Below, piece after piece: positions 34,696 through 44,045 of a stretch of 64,000 nt of DNA. Each line of letters starts with the position of its first letter. The stretch's first letter is position 1. The stretch is from positions 2,046,759 to 2,110,758 of the forward strand of contig NZ_QCZE01000001.1 in NCBI RefSeq assembly GCF_003075035.1. Direction: 5' to 3'. Source of the DNA: Zobellella maritima (GTDB lineage: Bacteria > Pseudomonadota > Gammaproteobacteria > Enterobacterales > Aeromonadaceae). The position numbers and the translations under genes were made by a program. The notes beneath the pieces are model-generated. The model was not told the origin of the DNA and searched no databases. It was given only the letters and a program-made list of their open reading frames with translations.

Positions 34696-35391
34696 TCAGT
34701 CCTTAACCAGGCTGTAGGTCATTTTATTGAGGGTAGCGGTTACCGCCAGCTGGCGGTTTTCTTCGTGGCTTATCTGCACCAGCAGATAGTCAAGCTCCGG
34801 CGCCACCCAGAAGCGGGTCTTGCGCTTGCTGTCACCTCGGTCTCGTTCGACAATCAGGGTATCGTAAGTACCGATCCCGGTTTTAACGGCCTCTTTCCCC
34901 ACCACATTGAACCTGGTCCACTTGATTTCCTCATCCCGTACCACGGGGTAATTCAGGCTTTGCTTGCCGGCGATCAGATCGCAACGGGCTTCGAAGAAGA
35001 AGCTGACCGGATCAAGGGCGCCTTCTTTGGTCGACAATAGCTTGTTGCCGTCTTTCCCCTGGGATAACACCATATGGGTTTGCTTATCGAACACCAGCCG
35101 TTCTTCCCGGGTAACACCGACGGCCTTCGCCCTGTAATTGAAGGTATCCGGTCGGGCACTACAGTCCTGCCAGCCAAAACTGGCCTTCTGCTCAACATCC
35201 AGCAACCAGTGGGACAGGGAAAAATTCACATGATACTGGTCTTTATTGCGGTCGATGACCAGGGTGTTGACTCCGCGGGTCTGGTCGCCATTCAGGTTCA
35301 CCGAAAACTCGGCATTCAATCGGTCAATATCTGCACCATGGGCGGTGCCCGCCGCCAGTCCCAACAGGATAGCCAAACTTTTTTTCAACAT
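34696..35391 (-). CDS. DUF3108 periplasmic protein
   Basis: A 231-residue secreted protein with signal peptide MLKKSLAILLGLAAGTAHG. The LNAEFSVNLNG start, YRAKAVGVTREERLVFD, and DPVSFFFEARCDLIAGKQSLNYPVVR, followed by a C-terminal WVAPELDYLLVQISHEE, are the blocks of the DUF3108 beta-rich family. AAGAGGT precedes the ATG. It is monocistronic between the diguanylate cyclase gene (convergent) and crbR (divergent). Function unknown, possibly cell-envelope related. Confidence 0.85.
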   Translation of the reverse strand: MLKKSLAILLGLAAGTAHGADIDRLNAEFSVNLNGDQTRGVNTLVIDRNKDQYHVNFSLSHWLLDVEQKASFGWQDCSARPDTFNYRAKAVGVTREERLVFDKQTHMVLSQGKDGNKLLSTKEGALDPVSFFFEARCDLIAGKQSLNYPVVRDEEIKWTRFNVVGKEAVKTGIGTYDTLIVERDRGDSKRKTRFWVAPELDYLLVQISHEENRQLAVTATLNKMTYSLVKD

Positions 35392-35509
35392 ATTTACCTC
35401 TTAACCAGTGTGTGCCGGGCAACAGCAGCGATCCCTGGCCGACAGCATTGCATTGGAGAACACTTCGATTTCGGATTGGACAGCGGGATTTGTCAGTTGT
35501 TCGGCAACA

Positions 35510-35528
35510 CCATCCGTTTACCGGATGG
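35510..35528. repeat. Small hairpin in the DUF3108/crbR divergent region
   Basis: CCATCCG (35510-35516), loop TTTAC, CGGATGG (35522-35528). A wider pair GGTTCTC (about 35571) and GAGAACC (about 35614) flanks the probable crbR promoter (TATCAT near 35595). No binding protein can be assigned. Confidence 0.3.
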
Positions 35529-35668
35529 CCGCTTTCATTCACCGCATGATCACGAAATGCGCCCGTTGCGGTTCTCACCATGGGAGTTAGGCCCTATCAT
35601 AGCAAGATAACGGCGAGAACCGATCATTGCCCTCCTCAAGATAAACAGCACAAGGATCAGACACCCCC

Positions 35669-36307
35669 ATGGAGACTGGCTACAGCATTATTATTGCCGA
35701 TGACCATCCGCTGTTTCGCAATGCCCTGCACCAGGCCGTGCAACTGGCCGTTGCGGGAGTCCAGCTGCACGAGGTTGACAGCATCGACAACCTGATGCGG
35801 TTGCTGACCGAAGTGACCGATGTGGATCTGTTGCTGCTGGATCTGAAAATGCCCGGCGCCAGCGGCTTCTCAGGCCTGGCGCAGTTGCGCAATCAATATC
35901 CGGGACTGCCGGTAGTGGTGGTATCCGCCAGTGAAGAACCGGCTGTTGTGCAGCAGGCTATGCGCTTCGGCGCCATGGGATTTATACCCAAATCGGCCCC
36001 CATGCCGACCCTGGTCGGGGCCCTCAACAGCATATTGGCCGGGGATCCCTGGTGGCCCGAAGGGATAAACCTGGAAGAGGATGCCGGAGATGATCTGGTG
36101 GAGCGCCTGGCCAGCCTCACTCCCCAGCAATACAAGGTGTTGACCATGCTCTCGGAAGGCAAGCTCAACAAGCAGATCGCCTACGAACTGGAGGTGTCCG
36201 AGGCGACCGTCAAGGCTCATGTCACCGCCATCTTTCGTAAGCTGGGGGTCCAAAATCGTACCCAGGCGGTGATCGCCCTGTCTCAGCTGGACAGTGGGGC
36301 TCTCTGA
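35669..36307 (+). CDS. crbR: LuxR-type response regulator, CrbR-like
   Basis: A 212-residue NarL/FixJ-type regulator. The receiver has ADDHPLF at the N-terminus and phospho-acceptor Asp58 in LLLDLKMPG, with the switch residues VVSAS and the Lys in IPKSA. The LuxR helix-turn-helix is LTPQQYKVLTMLSEGKLNKQIAYELEVSEATVKAHVTAIFRKLGV. Similarity to Vibrio CrbR and Pseudomonas ErdR, and the adjacent convergent crbS-like gene, indicate the acetate-switch system that activates acs (acetyl-CoA synthetase). No acs is in the window, so the target lies elsewhere. AAGGA lies 11 bases before the ATG. Confidence 0.8.
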   Translation: METGYSIIIADDHPLFRNALHQAVQLAVAGVQLHEVDSIDNLMRLLTEVTDVDLLLLDLKMPGASGFSGLAQLRNQYPGLPVVVVSASEEPAVVQQAMRFGAMGFIPKSAPMPTLVGALNSILAGDPWWPEGINLEEDAGDDLVERLASLTPQQYKVLTMLSEGKLNKQIAYELEVSEATVKAHVTAIFRKLGVQNRTQAVIALSQLDSGAL

Positions 36308-36335
36308 CTGGGACAGGCCCATGTCCTGCCTCTGC

Positions 36336-39300
36336 TCACACCAGCAGGTGCTGCAGCAGGGCCCTCAGCTTGAGCGGTTTGACCGGTTTGCTCAGGTAGC
36401 CCAGGTCCAGCTGTTGCAGCTGGGCCAGCAACTCCGGCTGGCGATCCGCACTGATAATCGCCGCCGGTATGTCACCCAGTTCCCGACGCAGCATATTCAC
36501 CGCGGCAACGCCGGTTTCCCCCTCATCCAGATGATAATCTGACAGAATAACCTGCGGCATAAAGCCCTGTCGGCAGCGCTCGCGGGCCTGCTCACCGTTG
36601 GCCGCCAGGGTCAGCTCACAACCCCAGCGTTCCAGCAGGCTGGCCATGGCCGCCAGTATGTCCGCCTCATTATCGATGCATAGCACCCTGACCCCGGCCA
36701 GCAGCCCGGCCGGGACCGGCGGTCGCACGGCCCCCGCCGCCTGCATCCGTGCCGGGGCCTCGGCCCTCGGCAGGATCACACAAAACCCCGAGCCCTTGCC
36801 TTCGACCGAATGGACATCCAGGGTATGGCCCAGGATACCCGCCAGGCCCTTGGCGATAGCCAATCCCAGGCCCAGCCCCTGCTGATGGTTCCTAGCCCCA
36901 TGTTCCAGTCGCAGGAACTCGTCAAAGATCACCCCCAGCTTGTCCGCCGCAATCCCGGGACCATTGTCCCAGACCTCGATGCGCACCTGCTCTCCCTGAC
37001 GGCGAGCCCCCAGCAGGATGCGTCCCCCGGGGTTATAACGCAGTGCATTGGTCAGAAAATTCTGCAGGATACGACGCAGCAACCGCGGGTCGCTGTGCAC
37101 ATACAGTCGGCTGCGAACGGCCTCGAATCGGCCCCCCTCCTGCTCGGCCAGCGCCCCGAACTCCGCCTGCAAGGTATCGAACAAGCCATTGAGCGCAAAG
37201 ACGGTCGGCCTGGCGGTCAGCTTGCCTGACTCCAGCCGGGAGATGTCCAACAGATCGGAAATCAACTCCTCCGCCGCACTCAGGGAGCGATCAATATGGC
37301 CGGCCAGCCGCCGGCTTTCTTCATCACCCGAGGTTTCCAGCCAGGAAGAGGCAAACAACTTGGCGGCATTGAGCGGCTGCATCAGATCATGACTCACCGC
37401 CGCCAGGAAACGACTCTTTGAGGCATTGGCTCGTTCGGCCTGACGTGTCGCCGCCAGCAGTTGCTGATTTACCGTCGACAGCTCGTGGGTACGCTCGACC
37501 ACCCTGGCCTCCAATACCTCGTTGGCGTCTTTCAGCAACTTTTCGGCCTGCCGGAAAGTGGTAATATCGTTGAAGGTCATGACGAAACCGCCACCGGGCA
37601 TGGGATTGCCCTGCATTTCGATCACCCGGCCATCGGGCCGGGTTCGGGAAGAAACATGAGCCGTGCCGGCTCGCATATGGGCGACCCGCTTGTCCACATG
37701 CTGCTGTACCGTACCCGGACCGCAGAGGCCGCGCTCCGCATTATAGCGGATGATATCGGCAATCGGCCTGCCCGCCTGGATAAGGCCGGGAGGGTAATGA
37801 AACAGCTCAATATAGCGCTGGTTCCAGGCCACCAGCCGCAGGTCCTTGTCGACCACGGAAATACCCGGGCCGATATGCTCTATCGCCCCCTGCAACAGAC
37901 CGCGATTGAAGCGAAAGACATCGCCGGCCTCATCGACGATGGCCACCAGCTCATCCAGCTCCATGGAATGTCCCTGCAGGGCCGAGGCCAGCACCAGGCG
38001 GGCGGAAGAAGCCCCGAAGACCCCGGCCAGCACCCGTTCCGCATGACGGATCAAGCCGGGAGGTGCCTGCATGCCGGCATCCAGGCTGCCTTGCTCGGCG
38101 GCGTAACGGGAAAAGGCCCGTTTTACCCGTACCTCGCCGGCAAAGCGGGAGGCCAGCTGCTCCAGCTCCCGGACCGTGACTCTGGCCCGATACAGGTCCC
38201 CCTCGTCCCGGGCCTGTCGTCCGGCAAAGGCTGCGGCCTGAAAGCGTTCGCTGACGGTGGTAAGCGACAGCCAGGAACCCAGCAGATAACCGGCCAGATT
38301 CACCAGCAGGCTGAGCAATATGCCCCAGGTGACATGGCTCATGTCGGCCAGGGCCCCCCAGGCAGGGGGTGTCAGCATGCGCAGCAGGAAGTTGCTGTCG
38401 GCATCACCGGCAAACATGCCGGTGCCCGCCATCAGGTTGAGCAGCCACATCAGCATGCCCAGGCTCAGCCCCCAGTAGGCGCCACGCCGGTTACCGCCAC
38501 GCCAGAGCAGACCCAGCACCAGGGGCGGGGCAAACTGGGCGATGGCGGCAAAGCTCAGGTAGCCGATACGGGACAGGCTGTTGATCTCACCCAGCCAGAG
38601 GAACACCAGCCAACCGGTCAGCATGATCACGACGATGGCGGATCTCCGGACATTGAGCAGCAGCTCGGCGAAGTCCTTGAACTCACCGCCCTGCAACTGG
38701 CGGCGGCGCAGGATCATCGGCAGCGCCAGATCGTTGCTGACCATGATCGCCAGGGCAATGGTGGAGATAATCACCATGGCAGTAGCCGCCGAAGCGCCAC
38801 CGATAAACGCCAGCACCGCCAGCAACTGACTGTCGAAGGCCAACGGCAGGCTGATCACATAGGTATCCGGAGCCGTGTCGGCAGGCAGCCACTGCTGACC
38901 GGCCAGGGCCAGGGGAAGCACGAAAATCCCCATCAGGAACAGATATATGGGAAAGATCCGTCGAGCCCAGTGCAAGTCTGCCGGATCATGGTGCTCCACC
39001 ACCGTCACATGGAACTGACGGGGCAGACAGATGACGGCACTCATGGATACCAGGGTATAGACTCCCATATCCAGCAGGTTGGCGCTGCTGACCCCTGTCA
39101 GGCGGCCGATAAAGTCCTGGGCTATCATCACCCGCTGCTGGTTGGGGTAGGCCAGGATCAGCCAGCTGGCAAAGGCTCCGATGGTGATAAAGGCAACCAG
39201 CTTGACCACCGACTCCACCCCAATCGCCACTATCACTCCCCGCTGGTGTTCGGTGGCATCGATATGACGGGTACCGAACAGCAGAATAAACAGGGTCAAC

Positions 39301-39797
39301 AGCAGGGTCACCATAAAGGCGACCTGATCCGCATCGTGGCTGCCGCCGACGATGTCGGGCGCCACCATATTCAGCCCCAGCAAGATGGCTTTGAGCTGCA
39401 GGGCGATATAGGGCAGGACGCCGATCACCGCGATCAGGGTGATGTAGGCCGCCAGCCGCTGGGACTTGCCATAACGGGCGGCAATGAAATCGGCGATGGA
39501 GGTAATGTGTTCCCGTTTGGCAACATCAATCAGCCGAGCCACAAAAGAGCCGAACAGAGTGAAAACCAGTATCGGCCCCAGATAGATGGCGAAGTAGGGC
39601 CAGGGATCCGAACTGGCCTGGCCGACGGTACCGAAAAAGCTCCAGGAGGTGCAGTAGATGGCCAGCGACAGGCTGTACAGCAAGGGCCGCAGGCGCCGGG
39701 ACGAGGCACCCAGCTTGATCCTGTCCCCCAACCAGGCACAGATAAACAGCAGTGCCAGATAAGCCAGGGAAATATTGATCACGGTCCAGCCCTGCAT
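36336..39797 (-). CDS. crbS: CrbS-like hybrid sensor kinase fused to a sodium/solute symporter domain
   Basis: A 1153-residue protein. Residues 1 to about 500 form an SSS-family transporter with 13 predicted helices (ICAWLGDRIKLG... IYCTSWSFFGTVGQASSDPWPYFAIYLGPI). A linker (STAC-like region) leads to a PAS domain (GAIEHIGPGISVVDKDLRLVAWNQRYIELFHYP) and a coiled coil. HisKA follows with the phospho-His in RFLAAVSHDLMQPLNAAKLFASS, then HATPase boxes (NFLTNALRYNPGG, DNGPGIAADKLG, GLGLGLAIAKGLA) and a receiver (VLCIDNEADIL, ILSDYHLDEGETG). This order is that of CrbS in Vibrio and MxtR in Pseudomonas, which control acetate utilisation. Its start overlaps the stop of the MFS gene as TGATG, so the two are cotranscribed. 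Confidence 0.88.
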   Translation of the reverse strand: MQGWTVINISLAYLALLFICAWLGDRIKLGASSRRLRPLLYSLSLAIYCTSWSFFGTVGQASSDPWPYFAIYLGPILVFTLFGSFVARLIDVAKREHITSIADFIAARYGKSQRLAAYITLIAVIGVLPYIALQLKAILLGLNMVAPDIVGGSHDADQVAFMVTLLLTLFILLFGTRHIDATEHQRGVIVAIGVESVVKLVAFITIGAFASWLILAYPNQQRVMIAQDFIGRLTGVSSANLLDMGVYTLVSMSAVICLPRQFHVTVVEHHDPADLHWARRIFPIYLFLMGIFVLPLALAGQQWLPADTAPDTYVISLPLAFDSQLLAVLAFIGGASAATAMVIISTIALAIMVSNDLALPMILRRRQLQGGEFKDFAELLLNVRRSAIVVIMLTGWLVFLWLGEINSLSRIGYLSFAAIAQFAPPLVLGLLWRGGNRRGAYWGLSLGMLMWLLNLMAGTGMFAGDADSNFLLRMLTPPAWGALADMSHVTWGILLSLLVNLAGYLLGSWLSLTTVSERFQAAAFAGRQARDEGDLYRARVTVRELEQLASRFAGEVRVKRAFSRYAAEQGSLDAGMQAPPGLIRHAERVLAGVFGASSARLVLASALQGHSMELDELVAIVDEAGDVFRFNRGLLQGAIEHIGPGISVVDKDLRLVAWNQRYIELFHYPPGLIQAGRPIADIIRYNAERGLCGPGTVQQHVDKRVAHMRAGTAHVSSRTRPDGRVIEMQGNPMPGGGFVMTFNDITTFRQAEKLLKDANEVLEARVVERTHELSTVNQQLLAATRQAERANASKSRFLAAVSHDLMQPLNAAKLFASSWLETSGDEESRRLAGHIDRSLSAAEELISDLLDISRLESGKLTARPTVFALNGLFDTLQAEFGALAEQEGGRFEAVRSRLYVHSDPRLLRRILQNFLTNALRYNPGGRILLGARRQGEQVRIEVWDNGPGIAADKLGVIFDEFLRLEHGARNHQQGLGLGLAIAKGLAGILGHTLDVHSVEGKGSGFCVILPRAEAPARMQAAGAVRPPVPAGLLAGVRVLCIDNEADILAAMASLLERWGCELTLAANGEQARERCRQGFMPQVILSDYHLDEGETGVAAVNMLRRELGDIPAAIISADRQPELLAQLQQLDLGYLSKPVKPLKLRALLQHLLV

Positions 39798-41011
39798 CAG
39801 GCCTCCTGGGCGGCCGGCCCGGGCCTGGACCAGAGCAGCCAGAACACCGGCAGCACCGCCAGCCCCATCAGCCAGAAGGTCTGGCCGGCCAGCATCGGAA
39901 ACAGCTGGCCACAGAGCACCAGCAGCAGGGCTAGCGATAAGCCCTGGGGAATGGCCGCGTACAGCGCCTGGGTGCCAATAATGGCCCTGTCATCCAGCTC
40001 CCGGGTAATAAAGCGCACCGCCCCCAGATGACTCAGGCAGAAGGTGCCCGCATGCAGGAGCTGAGCAAGTATCATCCACCCCAGCTCGGTAGTGGCGCCC
40101 ATGATGCCCCAGCGCACCAACGCACATAACCCCCCGGCTAGCATTAGCTGGCGGGCGGAAAAACGGGTCAGCCACTTTTTATCCATCAGGAAGGCACAGA
40201 TCTCCGCCAATACCCCCAGCCCCCACAGGTAGCCGATCAGGGTGGTGCTGTAGCCCTGTTGCTGCCAGTAGAGGGCGCTGAATCCATAGTAGAAGGCATG
40301 GCTGCCCTGCAACAACGAGGTGATCAGCAGGAACCGCGGCAGGCCGGGGCGCTTCAGGGTTTGCAGGATGGAATCCCCGCGCCGCCCTCGCTGGGTATCC
40401 ATCGGCGCCGGCGACATCGGCAACAGGCACAGGCCGAAGATCAACACCGACGCCAGTACCATGGTATGCAATACCCACTGGGGGCCGTAGCTGCTGCTGA
40501 GCATGCCCACCAGCAGGTTGGCGCCAATAAAGGCCGCCGATCCCCACAGCCGCGCCCTGCCGTAATCCAGCCGCACCTGCACGATCAGCCGGCTGGCGGT
40601 CGCCTCGCTGACCGGGATCAGGGCAGTATAGAAAAGATTAACCAGGATCATCAGCACCAGCAGGCCCAGGCTGGATTGCCAGCCGTAGAAGGCGGCGAAG
40701 GACACCAGGCTGAGCAGCGCCAACCAGCGCAGGGCCGGCAGCAGATGGGCCGCCTCCCGGATCCGGCTCATGATGACCAGGTTGCCGGCGCAGCGCACCG
40801 CCATACCCAGTCCCAGCAAGAGGCCGATAAATCCCGCTTCGGCCCCGACACTGCTCAGCCAGAGTGACCAGAAAGGTAAAAATATGCCATAGCTGAAATA
40901 ATAAGTGGCAAAGAACAGGGAAAGCCAAAAAGCTGGAACCATATGTTGTACTGGGTAATAAAATGATGCGGGATATGATAATAACTTTATATGAAAATTA
41001 CTGTTACTCAT
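39797..41011 (-). CDS. HcaT-like MFS transporter (3-phenylpropionate permease family)
   Basis: A 12-helix major facilitator of up to 404 residues. SYGIFLPFWSLWLSSVG near the N-terminus, DYGRARLWGSAAFIGANLL, LQGSHAFYYGFSALYWQQQGYS, LWGLGVLAEICAFL and ALVRWGIMGATTELGWMILAQLLHAGTFCLSHLGAVRFI align closely with E. coli HcaT. The substrate here need not be phenylpropionate. The start is uncertain: the ATG at 41011 and the one at 40942 (MVPAFWLSLFF) both lack a good ribosome site, and HcaT aligns from the latter. Coupled by TGATG overlap to crbS, an unusual partnership. Confidence 0.82.
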   Translation of the reverse strand: MSNSNFHIKLLSYPASFYYPVQHMVPAFWLSLFFATYYFSYGIFLPFWSLWLSSVGAEAGFIGLLLGLGMAVRCAGNLVIMSRIREAAHLLPALRWLALLSLVSFAAFYGWQSSLGLLVLMILVNLFYTALIPVSEATASRLIVQVRLDYGRARLWGSAAFIGANLLVGMLSSSYGPQWVLHTMVLASVLIFGLCLLPMSPAPMDTQRGRRGDSILQTLKRPGLPRFLLITSLLQGSHAFYYGFSALYWQQQGYSTTLIGYLWGLGVLAEICAFLMDKKWLTRFSARQLMLAGGLCALVRWGIMGATTELGWMILAQLLHAGTFCLSHLGAVRFITRELDDRAIIGTQALYAAIPQGLSLALLLVLCGQLFPMLAGQTFWLMGLAVLPVFWLLWSRPGPAAQEA

Positions 41012-41125
41012 GGCGCATAAAGGCGAACCCGCTCGGCGGTGCGGGCCTGCCCGATGGCGACCACCTATGGTGAAACGGCACCCTCCCCCGTCGGGCGTGT
41101 GCCCGTGATTGATAAGGACAATGGG

Positions 41126-41857
41126 ATGATTTTATGCGGACACAGAGGCGTGGCCAGCCTGGCACCGGAAAATACCCTGGCGGGAATGCGAAAGGTCAGG
41201 GAGCTAGGCCTGGACTGGGTGGAGATCGATGTTCAACTGACCCGGGACGGCACGCCCGTAGTGATACACGATCAAACCGTCAATCGTTGCACCAACGGCC
41301 GGGGCAAAGTCAGCAACCATGAACTGGAGCAGCTGCAGCAACTGGATGCCGGCAGCTGGTTCGACAAGGCTTTCAGGAATGAGTCCGTACCGACCCTCGA
41401 GCAGTTGCTGTTGCTGTGCCAGGAGCTGGCCATCAAGGTGAACATAGAACTAAAAACGTACCATGAAAGCGAAGCCGATCAGCTCTGTCACCGGGTAAGC
41501 CAGGTGATAGACACAGGGCTGTATCCCAAAGGCAAGCTGCTGTTTTCCAGCTTCAATCAGGTCTGCCTGATGCTGATGAAGCAACTGCAGCCGGACCTCC
41601 GCCGCGGCCTGCTGGTGGAACGCATTCCCGACAACTGGCAGCAGCTAATGACAGAGCTGGACTGTTACAGCCTGCATTGTAATTTCCGCCATCTCACCCG
41701 CCCCCGGGCCCAGGCCGTTAAACAGGCCGGCTACCCGCTTTATTGCTATACCCCCAACCAGCCAGGAAAGGTCGCCCACCTGATCGACTGGGGGGTGGAC
41801 ATGATTATCACCGACAGGCCGCAGGATTATCTGGTGGCCGGCTGGCCACCCGGGTAA
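41126..41857 (+). CDS. ugpQ: Cytoplasmic glycerophosphodiester phosphodiesterase
   Basis: A 243-residue TIM-barrel phosphodiesterase that cleaves glycerophosphodiesters (such as glycerophosphocholine) to glycerol 3-phosphate and an alcohol. Active-site blocks are GHRGVASLAPENT (the catalytic His-Arg pair and Glu), EIDVQLTRDGTPVVIHD (metal-binding Glu-x-Asp and second His) and VNIELK. There is no signal peptide and the length (E. coli UgpQ 247) matches the cytoplasmic type rather than GlpQ. The ATG at 41126 has AAGGA 7 bases upstream. It is not linked to ugpBAEC here. Confidence 0.9.
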   Translation: MILCGHRGVASLAPENTLAGMRKVRELGLDWVEIDVQLTRDGTPVVIHDQTVNRCTNGRGKVSNHELEQLQQLDAGSWFDKAFRNESVPTLEQLLLLCQELAIKVNIELKTYHESEADQLCHRVSQVIDTGLYPKGKLLFSSFNQVCLMLMKQLQPDLRRGLLVERIPDNWQQLMTELDCYSLHCNFRHLTRPRAQAVKQAGYPLYCYTPNQPGKVAHLIDWGVDMIITDRPQDYLVAGWPPG

Positions 41858-41899
41858 CCGACGTAAATCGGGGCAAAGACCCGACACCCGGACGCTTTT

Positions 41900-41928
41900 T
41901 TAGGTTTTGGCCGCTTTTCTGGTATCAT
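41900..41928 (+). promoter_or_regulatory. Probable promoter of rhlE
   Basis: TTAGGT (41900-41905) and TATCAT (41923-41928) with 17-bp spacing, leaving a leader of about 60 bases before rhlE. Confidence 0.4.
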
Positions 41929-41995
41929 GGCAGCTGTTTGCTATCCAGCATTGCCTCTCAGCCGTCCAGCCAGGACCTAATTTGTTCGGAGTCTC

Positions 41996-43312
41996 ATGTC
42001 TTTTGCTGCCCTCGGTCTGAACGACCAGCTCGTTCAAGCCATCAATGAATGTGGTTATACAGAGCCCACCCCCATCCAGTCCCAAGCCATTCCGTTGGTA
42101 TTGAAAGGCGGAGATCTGCTGGCCGGTGCCCAGACCGGAACCGGCAAGACCGCCGGCTTCGGCCTGCCCATGCTGCAACGTCTGAGCGAAACCCAGGCCC
42201 GACCGCTGGCCAATGGCCGGGCGCCGGTACGCGCCCTGGTGCTGACCCCCACCCGCGAGCTGGCCGCCCAAGTAGAGGAAAACCTGCGCGCCTACGCCAA
42301 ACACACCAACCTGAACACCCTGGTGATGTTCGGCGGCGTCAGCATCAACCCGCAGATGAAGGCCCTGGGCCGCAAGATAGACGTAGTGGTCGCCACCCCC
42401 GGTCGATTACTGGATCATGTATCCCAACGTTCCATCGATTTGTCCCGCATCGAAATGCTGGTGCTGGACGAAGCGGATCGGATGCTGGACATGGGCTTTA
42501 TCCGCGATATTCGCCGGATCCTGGCCCTGATGCCGAAAAAGCGCCAGAACCTGCTGTTTTCAGCCACCTTCTCTAATGAGATAAAGCAACTGGCAGAAGA
42601 TTTGCTGCACGAGCCGGAACATATCGAAGTCGCCTCCCGCAATGCCACCGCCGATACCATAAACCAGGCCTTTTACGGGGTGGACAAGAACCGTAAACGG
42701 GCGCTGATAAGCTACCTGATCGGCCACCATAACTGGCGCCAGGTGCTGGTGTTCACCCGTACCAAGCACGGCGCCAACCGGCTGGCGATGCAGCTGGACA
42801 AGGACGGTCTCCCGGCCATGGCAATTCATGGTGACAAGAGCCAGGGCGCACGCACCCGGGCCCTGAGCCAGTTCAAGGATGGTCAGCTACGGGTATTGGT
42901 AGCCACCGATATCGCCGCGCGCGGTATCGACATCAGCGAACTGCCCCATGTGATCAACTTCGAACTGCCCCATGTGGCGGAAGACTATGTGCACCGTATC
43001 GGCCGCACCGGCCGCGCCGGTAGCCAGGGGCATGCCATCTCCCTGGTGTGCCACGAAGAAAAGCTCCAGCTCAAGGCTATCGAACGGCTGACCAAGAACC
43101 GCTTTGAACTGCAGGTGCTGCCCGGCTTCGAGCCCGGCCCGGAAGAACCCCAGCCCGCCACCAAGCCGCCGGCCAATAACCGTGGCCGGGGCAATGGCGG
43201 AGGACGCGGTAACGGGGGGGGCCGGGGCCAGAATCAGCGAGGCGCCAACAACAAGCCGCCGCGCAGCAACAAACCCAACCAGCCCCAACGCCACGGCCGT
43301 CACGACGGTTAA
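41996..43312 (+). CDS. rhlE: ATP-dependent RNA helicase RhlE (DEAD box)
   Basis: A 438-residue RNA helicase. All motifs are present: F-x17 Q motif ([14 protein letters not shown]), Walker [17 protein letters not shown], the DEAD box [12 protein letters not shown] in [20 protein letters not shown] and [10 protein letters not shown]. The C-terminal tail after about residue 380 is basic and rich in Gly, Arg, Asn and Gln ([21 protein letters not shown]) as in RhlE of E. coli and Pseudomonas. RhlE acts in ribosome assembly and RNA decay, often at low temperature. GGAG lies 5 bases before the ATG. Confidence 0.93.
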   Translation: MSFAALGLNDQLVQAINECGYTEPTPIQSQAIPLVLKGGDLLAGAQTGTGKTAGFGLPMLQRLSETQARPLANGRAPVRALVLTPTRELAAQVEENLRAYAKHTNLNTLVMFGGVSINPQMKALGRKIDVVVATPGRLLDHVSQRSIDLSRIEMLVLDEADRMLDMGFIRDIRRILALMPKKRQNLLFSATFSNEIKQLAEDLLHEPEHIEVASRNATADTINQAFYGVDKNRKRALISYLIGHHNWRQVLVFTRTKHGANRLAMQLDKDGLPAMAIHGDKSQGARTRALSQFKDGQLRVLVATDIAARGIDISELPHVINFELPHVAEDYVHRIGRTGRAGSQGHAISLVCHEEKLQLKAIERLTKNRFELQVLPGFEPGPEEPQPATKPPANNRGRGNGGGRGNGGGRGQNQRGANNKPPRSNKPNQPQRHGRHDG

Positions 43313-43324
43313 TGGTTGATATCA

Positions 43325-43354
43325 AGCCCCGGCATCCGCCGGGGTTGTTGTTTA
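43325..43354 (+). terminator. Terminator of rhlE
   Basis: AGCCCCGGC (43325-43333), loop ATCC, GCCGGGGTT (43338-43346) then GTTGTTT. Confidence 0.8.
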
Positions 43355-43431
43355 TGGCCGGCACTCCTCTTTCACCGCCGGACCAAAAGGTTCCCTCCTG
43401 CCCATCCTATAATTAAATTGTTGCCGTCGCC

Positions 43432-43461
43432 TTGACAGCATCACGGAGCTGACGCTTAAAA
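43432..43461 (+). promoter_or_regulatory. Promoter of the fasciclin gene
   Basis: A perfect -35 TTGACA (43432-43437) with CTTAAAA 17-18 bases downstream (43455-43461), about 50 bases before the start codon. Confidence 0.5.
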
Positions 43462-43513
43462 ATAACGTTGTTGGGCGCCATCGGGAATGGATGGCAGCTC
43501 CTCTGGAGGAACC

Positions 43514-44014
43514 ATGAAGACACTAACCACCTGCCTCGGTCAAACCCTGATGGCCTTGACGTTGCTGCTAGCTGCCGGAATGGCGCCGGCCGCCCATCAC
43601 GAAGCCAAAAAAGACATTGTCGAGACCGCGGTAGATGCGGGCACCTTTACCACCCTGGTCGCCGCCGTACAGGCCGCAGAGCTGGTCGATACCCTCAAGG
43701 GCACGGGGCCCTTCACCCTGTTCGCCCCTACCGATGGCGCCTTTGCCAGGCTACCGGCAGGCACAGTTGATAATTTGCTCAGACCCGAGAACAAGGACCA
43801 GCTGGTCGCTATCCTGACTTACCATGTGGTCGCGGGCAATATCATGGCGGCGGATGCCATCAAGCTTGACAGTGCCACTACGGTGCAGGGCGGCACAGTC
43901 AGCATCCAGACCCAAAATGGCAATGTGAAGGTGAATGACGCCACCGTGCTGATGGCCGACCTTGAAGCCAGCAACGGGGTGATTCATATCATCGACAGGG
44001 TTCTTATGCCCTGA
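43514..44014 (+). CDS. Secreted fasciclin (FAS1) domain protein
   Basis: A 166-residue protein made of a signal peptide ([27 protein letters not shown]) and one FAS1 domain. The family H1 motif is [15 protein letters not shown] and the H2-adjacent block is [14 protein letters not shown]; the closing [15 protein letters not shown] is equally typical. Single-FAS1 proteins are thought to mediate adhesion or matrix contacts. TGGAGGAACC precedes the ATG at 43514. Monocistronic, with its own promoter and terminator. Confidence 0.93.
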   Translation: MKTLTTCLGQTLMALTLLLAAGMAPAAHHEAKKDIVETAVDAGTFTTLVAAVQAAELVDTLKGTGPFTLFAPTDGAFARLPAGTVDNLLRPENKDQLVAILTYHVVAGNIMAADAIKLDSATTVQGGTVSIQTQNGNVKVNDATVLMADLEASNGVIHIIDRVLMP

Positions 44015-44022
44015 TGACAATT

Positions 44023-44045
44023 ACCGCCCTGAGGGGCGGTTTTTT
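44023..44045 (+). terminator. Terminator of the fasciclin gene
   Basis: ACCGCCC (44023-44029), loop TGAG, GGGCGGT (44034-44040) followed by TTTTT. It overlaps the stop codon of the convergent ydcO-like gene. Confidence 0.85.

Noticed and set aside
37461-40031. 856-codon open frame on the plus strand opposite crbS
   Set aside because: It is a GC-rich antisense shadow: its translation is low-complexity (Gln, His, Gly) with no domain, while the minus-strand frame is a clear CrbS.
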